Source: Rhodospirillales bacterium (lineage in GTDB: Bacteria; Pseudomonadota; Alphaproteobacteria; CACIAM-22H2). Taken from it: a stretch of 48,229 nucleotides of DNA. This document shows, in pieces, positions 23,933-30,877 of this stretch. Where the stretch lies: assembly GCA_016794025.1 (NCBI GenBank), contig JAEUKX010000073.1, forward strand, positions 1 to 48,229. Reading direction: 5' to 3'. The notes beneath the pieces were generated by a model that saw only the letters and a list, made by a program, of their open reading frames with translations, was not told where the DNA came from and ran no database searches. Both the position numbers and the translations under genes were made by a program. Position 1 is the stretch's first letter. Each line of letters starts with the position of its first letter.

Positions 23933-23961
23933 ACTCTAGCACGATGCGCAGGAATGGTTAA
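23933..23961 (-). promoter_or_regulatory. Promoter with CtrA-type box upstream of the 78-aa gene
   Basis: On the minus strand TTAACCAT (23961-23954), the 8-mer form of the CtrA box, overlaps a -35 TTAACC. After 17 bp follows TAGAGT (23938-23933) as -10. The box overlaps the stop codon of the DUF1217 gene. Confidence 0.5.
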
Positions 23962-24773
23962 AAGCGGCGCGTCCCCAGCCCCTGCAGCAGGTCGAGCACG
24001 CCGCTCATGTCGTTCGTGCCGTCACCGACCAGCTGGAGCAGGCCGCCATACATCCCCGCCCCCGTGCCGTTCGCCTGCGCGGTTTCCTGGTCGCGCTGGG
24101 TCAGGTAGCGCTGGATGAAGGTCTCGACGAAGCGCGGGTCCTTGAACTTCGCGATGTCGATCTTCTTCGTCAGGGCCGTTGCCTGCGATTCGACGCTCTG
24201 GATCGCCAGTTCCTTGGGAATGCCGAGCGTGGTCGTCACCACCTCGCGCAGCACCTTGTCGCCAAGGATGGCCCAGGGGCTGTTGATCTTCGCGGCGTTC
24301 GCCTTGAAGTACATCGCCTCGCGCAGGCCGGGGCTGGCCTGGCCTTGCGCCTTCTCGAATTCGTTCTGGATGTAGCGGGCCACGAGGCCGTCCATCACGC
24401 CGGGAAGCTTCACGCCTTCCACGCCGAAATCCTTGAAGCGCAGCGTGCTCGCGATCTGGCGGTAGCGGTCGTCGTTCATGCGGTTGGCGTAGGAATTCTG
24501 GTCGCCCAGATCCGACATCAGGACCTTCTTGAGCAGCCCCTTCTTGTCGACCTCGCTTTCCAGCGTGTAGGCCGACAGTGCGAATTCCATGAAGCGCCGG
24601 TTGTTCAGCAGATCGTCGACGGACTTCGCCTTCGACGCGACGTCTTTGACGTACGCGATCTTCTGCTGGATGCTTGTCTGCTTCGACCACTTCTCTTGCG
24701 CGGCGTCGCCCGTTTTCTGGAGCTGCTTCCACGCAACGATGGCCGGCAGACCGCTTGCTATCGATCCCGCCAT
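23958..24773 (-). CDS. DUF1217-family flagellar protein
   Basis: 271 residues. Mainly helical, resembling DUF1217 proteins found in alphaproteobacterial flagellar clusters: YRQIASTLRFKDFGVEGVKL, VARYIQNEFEKAQGQASPGL, REAMYFKANAAKINSPWAILGDKVL and ELAIQSVESQATAL. The middle pattern of short QNSYANRMNDDRYR segments is typical of the family. The exact job is unknown; members cluster with flgF, flbT and flaF. ATG 24773 has GGAGAG upstream. It follows flbT on the same strand with 127 bp between that hold an inverted repeat and AT-rich DNA. Confidence 0.75.
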   Translation of the reverse strand: MAGSIASGLPAIVAWKQLQKTGDAAQEKWSKQTSIQQKIAYVKDVASKAKSVDDLLNNRRFMEFALSAYTLESEVDKKGLLKKVLMSDLGDQNSYANRMNDDRYRQIASTLRFKDFGVEGVKLPGVMDGLVARYIQNEFEKAQGQASPGLREAMYFKANAAKINSPWAILGDKVLREVVTTTLGIPKELAIQSVESQATALTKKIDIAKFKDPRFVETFIQRYLTQRDQETAQANGTGAGMYGGLLQLVGDGTNDMSGVLDLLQGLGTRRF

Positions 24774-24806
24774 GTTTCTCTCCTTCGCGCCGTTCTCGGC
24801 GCATCA

Positions 24807-24835
24807 ACCGTTACAGTATTGCACAGCGTAACGGT
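24807..24835. promoter_or_regulatory. Inverted repeat upstream of DUF1217 gene
   Basis: ACCGTTAC-N13-GTAACGGT, a perfect 8+8 palindrome 34 bp upstream of the DUF1217 start. Next to it an AT-rich stretch (24848-24890) is the likely promoter core. An operator is the simplest reading; the binding factor is unknown. Confidence 0.4.
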
Positions 24836-24900
24836 CGAGGCAAGTTCACTTCAAACTTAATAAATTTTTATTCAATTAAAGTGGTTTTCAGATACCGCGC

Positions 24901-25380
24901 TCAGCCGACATCGCTTTCTTCGGGAACGCGCTCGCCGGATTTGGAACGCTTGCGCGGCCCGTCATTGCCCAGCATCAGCTGTTTGGCGCGCTCGGTCGTC
25001 GTGCCAAGCAGGTCCCATTCGTACTTCACAAGCCGCTTTGCGTCCTTAAGGCCCTGATAAAGCTCGCCTTTATCAAGCCGCACGCGCAGCGCGTCCGTAA
25101 TCGGCTTGGAATTCGGGTCGGCGGCTTCGAAATCGTTCAGGAACTGGCGCAGGGCATCGGAATAGACCTTCGCCTCGTCGGGGAACAGATAGACGCACTG
25201 CAGCGTGTAATAGACGCGCAAGGCCGGCGTGGCCGCATCCTCAAGCTGGAGAATGTCCTTCTGCCGCAGGATGTTGCCGCGGTTGCGGATCGCCAGCATC
25301 GACAGGCCGCCGGTATTTTCGATGACAACCCCGTTGATGATGATCTTTTCGCCGGGGTTCAGTCGCAGAACGAGAGGCAT
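24901..25380 (-). CDS. flbT: Flagellin translation/biosynthesis repressor FlbT
   Basis: 159 residues. FlbT in Caulobacter binds the flagellin mRNA 5' region and promotes its decay until the hook is complete. Family signature at the N-terminus (MPLVLRLNPGEKIIINGVVI) and then NRGNILRQKDILQLEDAATPALRVYYTLQCVYLFP, GELYQGLKDAKRLVKYEWDLLG. The C-terminal 25 residues are charged and variable. ATG 25380 lies 45 bp downstream of glycosyltransferase D on the same strand. With flaF copies 1 and 2 it forms the flagellin checkpoint set. Confidence 0.93.
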   Translation of the reverse strand: MPLVLRLNPGEKIIINGVVIENTGGLSMLAIRNRGNILRQKDILQLEDAATPALRVYYTLQCVYLFPDEAKVYSDALRQFLNDFEAADPNSKPITDALRVRLDKGELYQGLKDAKRLVKYEWDLLGTTTERAKQLMLGNDGPRKRSKSGERVPEESDVG

Positions 25381-25425
25381 CGAAACTTCCTGATCAAGTC
25401 GGGCGCGTCGCGCAGACAGGCCCCA

Positions 25426-27099
25426 TTATACCATCGCCGGAGGAGATACAACCCGTCGCCACAGCCGGCGATAGACCGCCTCGAACCCCCGCGCCAGACG
25501 GACCCCGTCGCACAGCGGCGACGCGGCCATGCGCGCACGCAGGCCACCACGCAATCTGCCGAGCGCCTCGACGTCCGCCACAAGCGCCGCGGCCCGTGCC
25601 GCAAAACCTTCGGCATCGGCCGCCACCCATTGCCCGCCGCCGACACGTGCCAGCAGCGAGGCCGACACGCGCGCCGCATGCCGGTCGCCGGCAAGCGTGA
25701 CGACGGGGACGCCCATCCACAGCGCCTCGCACGTCGTCGTCGTACCGTTATAGGGCGTCGTATCGAGCGCGACGTCGATCTCGGCATAACGCGCGATATG
25801 GGCCGGCAACGAACCGGCGAACCCTGCGAACTCGATCCGGGCCGGATCGATCGCGCGGGAAACGAAGCCTTCGGCAAGGCGCGCACGTGTCGGCGCCTCG
25901 TCCAGCCCGCGCGCCTTGACGAGCATGCGCGCGGCAGGCACCGCGCGCAGCGCCGCCGCCCACAGATCCAGCGTGGCGGACGAGATCTTCGGCAGGTTGT
26001 TGAACGAACCGAATGTCGGCCGGCCGGATGTCGCCATCGGCGGCGGCGATACCGCCGGTGCATAGGGCGGCGGCATATAGGCAAGGAAGCCGCCGTCCAC
26101 GCGCGCAAGCGGTTCCGATGCCGCGGCATCGGCGATGCCGGGCGGATCGGTGATGTCGTCGACGAGACGCGCGTCGAAGACGTCCAGCCCCGTCGTGCCG
26201 GGATAGCCAAGCCACGTCGCCTGGACGGGCGCCGCCCGCGCGGCGAAGGCGCCAAGGCGGTTGCCGGTCGTGTGCCCGGCGCAGTCCACGAGCACGTCGA
26301 TCCCGTCGGCGCGGACCTGCCGGACGAAAGCGGCGTCATCGAGGCCCGTCATGTCGTGCCAGTTCGGCACGAGCCCGCGGAAGGCCGCGGTCAGCCCGTC
26401 CGGCACCGCCACATCCGAATAGGCGTGGATCTCCACCGCGCCGCGATCGTGCCCGGCCAGCAGCGGGACAAGAAAATAGCTGCACGAATGATTGCAGAAA
26501 TCCGGCGATGCATAGCCGACCCGGAGGACGCGGTCGGGCTGCGGGTCGCGTGCGGCCGGCCGCATCGCGCCGACGATGCCGGGCCAGCTGCGCGCCCGCG
26601 CCGCCGCCTGGGCCGGGCTGTCGGGCGGATCGTAATGCGCGCACATCAGCGCGTTGGAGGCGAGCCGCGCATCGTCCGGCGCCAGCTTCCGCGCCTTCGC
26701 AAGGGCGCCAAGCGCTTCGGCAATCCGACCCTGCCCCTGCAGCGCCATCGCAAGATTCCCCAGTCGCGCCGCGTGCGGGCCGTCAAGCGCCAGCGCCCGC
26801 TCGAAGTGCCCGGCGGCCTGCACCGGCAGTCCGGCGGCGAGCGCGGCCTCTCCCGCGACGGCCGAAACCGCGCCATTGGCGGGAAATGCCGAGAGCGCCG
26901 CCCCCGCCGCGGCCAGCGCCTCGGGCACTTCGCGCGCGGCCACGAGCGTGGCAACGAAGTTCACATGCGCGGCGGCCGGCGCGTCCGCCCGCGCGACGAT
27001 CCGGCGAAAGGCGGCGAGCGCATCGGCATGCCGGCCGGCCAGCGCCGCGGCGTTGGCTTCGGCAAGCGTTGCGGCAATGTCGCCAGGAACGTTAGACAT
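25426..27099 (-). CDS. TPR-GT41 (SPINDLY/OGT-like, FlmG-like) glycosyltransferase D
   Basis: 557 residues from ATG 27099. About four degenerate TPRs (residues 8-175) and a full GT41 catalytic region: VLRVGYASPDFCNHSCSYFL with the His, GIDVLVDCAGHTTGNRLG, VQATWLGYPGTTG, FGSFNNLPKISS with the Lys, DTTPYNGTTTTCEALWMGVP and VVTLAGDRHAARV. Closest in motifs to gene A, including the DNA stretch coding GVPVVTLAGDRHAARV. Located directly upstream of flbT on the same strand, so glycosylation and flagellin control may be co-expressed. Flagellin is the inferred acceptor. Confidence 0.87.
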   Translation of the reverse strand: MSNVPGDIAATLAEANAAALAGRHADALAAFRRIVARADAPAAAHVNFVATLVAAREVPEALAAAGAALSAFPANGAVSAVAGEAALAAGLPVQAAGHFERALALDGPHAARLGNLAMALQGQGRIAEALGALAKARKLAPDDARLASNALMCAHYDPPDSPAQAAARARSWPGIVGAMRPAARDPQPDRVLRVGYASPDFCNHSCSYFLVPLLAGHDRGAVEIHAYSDVAVPDGLTAAFRGLVPNWHDMTGLDDAAFVRQVRADGIDVLVDCAGHTTGNRLGAFAARAAPVQATWLGYPGTTGLDVFDARLVDDITDPPGIADAAASEPLARVDGGFLAYMPPPYAPAVSPPPMATSGRPTFGSFNNLPKISSATLDLWAAALRAVPAARMLVKARGLDEAPTRARLAEGFVSRAIDPARIEFAGFAGSLPAHIARYAEIDVALDTTPYNGTTTTCEALWMGVPVVTLAGDRHAARVSASLLARVGGGQWVAADAEGFAARAAALVADVEALGRLRGGLRARMAASPLCDGVRLARGFEAVYRRLWRRVVSPPAMV

Positions 27100-27156
27100 G
27101 TGTCGACTCGCGGGGGGACCTTGACGCCGAGTCTAGCGCGAGCCGGGGGCCGCACC

Positions 27157-27915
27157 ATGGAAGAAACGCCGCTCGACCGCATCCGCACGCTCGAATGTCT
27201 CGCCTTCAATGCCTGGCCGGCGCTGCAGACGCTTGTCCATGACGGCTGGCTGCTCCGCTTCGCGCACGGCCACACGAAGCGCGCGAATTCCGTCAATGTG
27301 CTGTGGCCGGGCCGCACGCCGCTCGACAGGCGCATCGCGCATGCCGAGGCGCTCTACCGGCAGTACCACCTTCCCCCGACATTCCGCATTACGCCCCTGT
27401 GCGAACCGGCGCTCGACCAGGCGCTCGCCGCGCGCGGCTACGCCACGATCGACCCGACGCTCGTGCTCGAGGCGCCGATCGACGGGCTTGCGGCGCTGGC
27501 CGCCGAAGGCGTCGAACTGGCCGACCATGCCGCGCCGGATTGGGTCGACGGGTTCTGTGCCGCGACGGCGACAGGACCGGCGACGCGCGCCGTGCTGGGC
27601 CGGATGCTCGCCGCGGTCGTGCCGCCCGCCGCTTTCGCGCGCACGCGCGACGCATCGGGCGCCGACCTGGCCTTCGGCATGGGCGTGACGGAAGGCGAAG
27701 CGCTCGGCATCTTCGAGATGCTCACCCTGCCCGCCGCGCGGCGGCGCGGACTTGCCGCGCGCACCATCGCCGCGCTGGCCCGGCAGGCCCGCGCGCGCGG
27801 CGCGCGGCGGGCCTACCTGCAGGTCGTCGCCGCCAACGCGGCGGCCCGCGCGCTCTACGCCAAGCTCGGCTTCGCCGAGGTCTATGCGTACGGCTACCGC
27901 CGCCTCAGCGCTTGA
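27157..27915 (+). CDS. GNAT-family N-acetyltransferase
   Basis: 252 residues from ATG 27157. The C-terminal half holds the acetyl-CoA fold: FEMLTLPAARRRGLAARTIAAL (motif A, RxxGxA-type turn RRRGLA) and YLQVVAANAAARALYAKLGF (motif B). The N-terminal half (about 130 residues, starting LECLAFNAWPALQTLVHDGW) is the extra domain seen in a subgroup of bacterial GNATs annotated as family N-acetyltransferases. The substrate is unknown; an amino sugar or flagellin residue fits the location. Divergent from glycosyltransferase D; its 3' end overlaps flgE by 11 bp, convergent. Confidence 0.85.
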   Translation: MEETPLDRIRTLECLAFNAWPALQTLVHDGWLLRFAHGHTKRANSVNVLWPGRTPLDRRIAHAEALYRQYHLPPTFRITPLCEPALDQALAARGYATIDPTLVLEAPIDGLAALAAEGVELADHAAPDWVDGFCAATATGPATRAVLGRMLAAVVPPAAFARTRDASGADLAFGMGVTEGEALGIFEMLTLPAARRRGLAARTIAALARQARARGARRAYLQVVAANAAARALYAKLGFAEVYAYGYRRLSA

Positions 27916-29374
27916 TGTTGACGATCTCCTGCAGCATCTCGTCGGCCGTGGTGATGATCTTCGCGTTGGCCGAGTAGGAGCGCTGGGCCACGATCATCTT
28001 CGTGAACTCGGTCCCGATGTCGACGTTCGAGTTCTCGAGGCTGTTCGGGTTGACGCCGCCCGCACCGCCCGTCTGCGTGGCGTTGAAGCCGATGAAGCCC
28101 GCCGCCGGATCGTCGAGGAACGCCTCGCCGTTCTGCCGCACCAGCCCCTTCGAGTTGTTGAAGGTCGCCAGCGCGATCTGGTACTGCACGAGCCGCTGGC
28201 CGTTCGAGTACGTCGTGAAGATGTTGCCGTTCCTGTCCATGCCCACGCCGTTGTAGATGCCCGCCGCGTAGCCGTCGGCCGTCACGGTCGAGATCGAGAT
28301 CGTCGTGCCGCCGAACTGCGACATGCCGCCGGGCTGGCTGAGCGCGGAGGCGACCGTCGGGATCGCCTTGTTGGGCGTGCCGAACTCGACATTGATGTTC
28401 TGGTAGTTCGATGCCGGCGGCGGGGCGGACACGGCGGGGGCCGCGTACTGCACGCGAAGCCGCCCGTCGGCCGCGTTGACGGTCGCCTGGAACGAGGGGC
28501 TCGCGGCGCTGTCGGTCGTCTGCGGGTTGGTGATCCCGGTCAGCAGGCCCGCATCGACGCCGATGACGGCGCCGAAGGTATAGTCGGCCGTGATGCTCTC
28601 GATGCCCGTGCCCGAGCTTGTCGGCGCGGTGATGACAAGGCGCCACTGCGGCGTCGTGCCGGCGGCCGAGGCGGGAATGGCCGCCGTGCCCGTCGAGGCC
28701 GACGCCGGCACGCCCGGCAGCGTGCCGCCGGCTGTCGTGCGGTTGTACCAGGTCAGCGAAAAGGCCCGCGCGGCGCCGTTCGCGTCGGTGACGGTGATCG
28801 TGCCGCCGTTGTAGACGGTGCCGGGCGGCGCGTTGGCGGGCAGGTTCGCGGCGTAGATCGCGCGCGAGGTGGGGAGCGCGGGAAGCTGGCTCTGGTCGAT
28901 CTGCACCGGCGTCAGCGGCCCGGCACTCGGCGAGGGATTGGGCACCGCCACCGTCGGGCGCGGCACGGAGCGCGCGAAAAGGAACTTGCCCGCGCCGTTG
29001 ACGAGGAAGCTGTTCGTGTCGAGCGCGAAGTCCCCGCGCCGCGTGAACTGGGTGATGTTGTTGCCCGTGAACCCGCCGGCGCTCGTCGAACCGTCCTGCA
29101 CGGGCAGCCAGCCGGCCCCCGTGATCGCGATTGCCGTCGGCGAGGCGTCCTGGACGATCGAGCCCTGCAGGTCGTTGATGAAGTTCGGGCGCGCCGTCAC
29201 GCCGCCGGGGCTGAAGAAGCGCGAGGCGGCCGTCGACACGTAGCTCGAGAAGTTCGAGTCCACGCGCTTGAAGCCGGTCGTCTGCGCGTTCGAGACATTG
29301 TCCGAGATGTAGTTGATCGCCGTCTGCATCGAGACCAGACCGCTGATCGCCGCGTCCATCGCAATCGTTGCCAT
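27905..29374 (-). CDS. flgE: Flagellar hook protein FlgE
   Basis: 489 residues. FlgE builds the hook. N-terminal axial signature: SGLVSMQTAINYISDNVSNAQTTGFKRVDS (about 11-40). FTRRGDFALDTNSFLVNG is the domain typical of FlgE/F/G. The C-terminus has NSLENSNVDIGTEFTKMIVAQRSYSANAKII. The middle holds large variable D1/D2 parts with a Thr/Ala/Gly-rich surface region. The gene is downstream of flgK and flgL with its own leader. AGGAG precedes ATG 29374, and a 9-bp hairpin lies 21 bp upstream of the start. Confidence 0.95.
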   Translation of the reverse strand: MATIAMDAAISGLVSMQTAINYISDNVSNAQTTGFKRVDSNFSSYVSTAASRFFSPGGVTARPNFINDLQGSIVQDASPTAIAITGAGWLPVQDGSTSAGGFTGNNITQFTRRGDFALDTNSFLVNGAGKFLFARSVPRPTVAVPNPSPSAGPLTPVQIDQSQLPALPTSRAIYAANLPANAPPGTVYNGGTITVTDANGAARAFSLTWYNRTTAGGTLPGVPASASTGTAAIPASAAGTTPQWRLVITAPTSSGTGIESITADYTFGAVIGVDAGLLTGITNPQTTDSAASPSFQATVNAADGRLRVQYAAPAVSAPPPASNYQNINVEFGTPNKAIPTVASALSQPGGMSQFGGTTISISTVTADGYAAGIYNGVGMDRNGNIFTTYSNGQRLVQYQIALATFNNSKGLVRQNGEAFLDDPAAGFIGFNATQTGGAGGVNPNSLENSNVDIGTEFTKMIVAQRSYSANAKIITTADEMLQEIVNIKR

Positions 29375-29394
29375 CGGAGTTCTCCTTTGTGGTG

Positions 29395-29415
29395 ACTACT
29401 CAATTTTTGAGTAGT
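29395..29415 (-). promoter_or_regulatory. 5'-leader hairpin of flgE
   Basis: ACTACTCAA-N3-TTGAGTAGT, a perfect 9-bp stem with a 3-nt loop, just 5' of the flgE ribosome site (AAAGGAGAA). On the minus strand it would be a leader hairpin influencing stability or translation. On the plus strand it is followed by TTTTTCTCG, so it could also stop antisense transcription. Confidence 0.5.
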
Positions 29416-29446
29416 TTTTCTCGTTTAAGTTGTATGTCAGAGCAAC

Positions 29447-29474
29447 AAAAAGCGCCGGTTTCCCAGCGCTTTTT
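29447..29474 (-). terminator. Intrinsic terminator after flgKL
   Basis: AAAAAGCGC (29447-29455), loop of 10, GCGCTTTTT (29466-29474). On the minus strand it follows flgL by 12 bp and its 3' arm runs into the T-stretch. It separates flgKL from flgE, although read-through is possible because no clear flgE promoter is visible. Confidence 0.7.
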
Positions 29475-29485
29475 TCAGTTTTCCC

Positions 29486-30874
29486 TTATCGCAGGTAGTT
29501 CACAAGGGACAGTTCCAGGATCTGCTTCGTCGTGATGTAGGACGCTTCGAGCGAGGTCTGCAGGCCCTTGATGCGCGTCGAGACCTGGCCGATGTCGACC
29601 GCCTCGATCGTCGTGGCGCCGACGGTGGCGGTATCGACCACGTCCTGGTGCTTGGCCTTGATCTGGATGAGCTGCGACTGCCGGCCGCCATTCACGCCCG
29701 ACAGGCTGGCCGAGTCGAGCAGCGCCTTGTTGATCTGCGCCTCGGCCTGGTCGAGGAACGGGATCGCGGCCTGGATCGACAGGATGTCCTGCTGCTGGGC
29801 CGGCGGCACGACGGCCGCGTTCGAGTTGATCGCCTGGCCCAGGGCGAGCTTGAAGTTGCGCAGGCCGTTGACGAGGTTCTGGAAGGCCGGATCCGAGGCC
29901 GTGATGCCGTACTCGAGATTGAGCTGGTCGTCGATATAGACGCTGGGCTTCTGGTTGAGCGATTCGCCCTGCGTCGTCACGAGCGTCGTGCGCAGCGAGG
30001 CGGTGATGTAGCCGGGCGCCACGTCGGTGGCGGCCGTGGCGCTGTCCGAGCGGAACTGCAACGCGACCGGCAGCGCCGAGCTCGTCTGCACGGCCATGTA
30101 CGGCACCGAGAACGTGTCGGCGGCCGCCGTGGCGGCAGGCACGGCCGGCGTGAAGGTGAGCGTGCCCGCGGCGACGTTCGTGATCGTCACCTGCAGGCCC
30201 TGGTTGGCACCGCTGGTGAAGCGGATCGTCTGGCCGACGGCGGCGGCCGGGAACGTCGTCGCTGCCGTCACGGTCGTCGTGGTGCCGGCGGCCGACGCGG
30301 CGAAAGCGCCGCGCGGCGGGCCGTTGCCGACCGCGCCGGTGAACGGGTTGTAGCTCGGCAGCACCGAGGGCGGATTGGAATCGAGGCTCGCGAGCGCCAC
30401 CACGGGCCGCGTGGAGTACGCGGTGCCGGAGAACAGGTTCCGCTGGCCGTCGGTCTGGCTCAGGATCGATTCGAGCCGCTGCAGCGCGCCGTTCACGAGG
30501 CCGAGCTGCGCCGCATAGGACGCGGGCCCGAGGCTCTTGGCCTTGATGAGCTCCGATTTCATGTCGGTGGCGATCTGCGTGACGCCCTCGAGCGCCTTGG
30601 AATAGAGATCGGTGCGGTACGTCGCCGTCTCGACCGCGCGCAGGTAGATCGTCGACTGCACGGAGGTCTGCTTGTACTGCTGCACGCGGATCGCGTCGGA
30701 CGCGAGCCCCTGCTGCTGCAGCCCGTTGGCGGCGATGCCCACCAGACCGTCGCGGTAGCGGCCGGTCGACAGCTCGCGCTGGAGGCCCGAGAGTTCGTTC
30801 TGCTGGCCGAACAGCGAGCGCTGGATATCGAGGAGCTGGGCGTAGTTGGTCACGCCGGTCAGGGATCCGACCAT
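29486..30874 (-). CDS. flgL: Hook-filament junction protein FlgL (HAP3) with inserted beta module
   Basis: 462 residues, longer than E. coli FlgL (about 317). Flagellin-like N-terminal helices (TNYAQLLDIQRSLFGQQNEL, then LQRELSTGRYRDGL), RNLFSGTAYSTRPVVAL in the D1 region, and a C-terminal helix pair ending QTSLEASYITTKQILELSLV. Residues about 193-258 form a Thr/Ala-rich beta segment (TTTTVTAATTFPAAAVGQTI, RFTSGANQGLQVTITNVAAG) similar to two repeats in the adjacent FlgK. This probably accounts for part of the extra length. Located 3 bp after flgK in the same operon. Confidence 0.93.
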   Translation of the reverse strand: MVGSLTGVTNYAQLLDIQRSLFGQQNELSGLQRELSTGRYRDGLVGIAANGLQQQGLASDAIRVQQYKQTSVQSTIYLRAVETATYRTDLYSKALEGVTQIATDMKSELIKAKSLGPASYAAQLGLVNGALQRLESILSQTDGQRNLFSGTAYSTRPVVALASLDSNPPSVLPSYNPFTGAVGNGPPRGAFAASAAGTTTTVTAATTFPAAAVGQTIRFTSGANQGLQVTITNVAAGTLTFTPAVPAATAAADTFSVPYMAVQTSSALPVALQFRSDSATAATDVAPGYITASLRTTLVTTQGESLNQKPSVYIDDQLNLEYGITASDPAFQNLVNGLRNFKLALGQAINSNAAVVPPAQQQDILSIQAAIPFLDQAEAQINKALLDSASLSGVNGGRQSQLIQIKAKHQDVVDTATVGATTIEAVDIGQVSTRIKGLQTSLEASYITTKQILELSLVNYLR

Positions 30875-30877
30875 GGC

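Noticed and set aside
29440..29456. Sigma-54 promoter for flgE (CGGCGC then TTGC on the minus strand)
   Set aside because: GG and GC are 11 rather than 10 nt apart and the -24 box is poor; the bases belong to the flgKL terminator.
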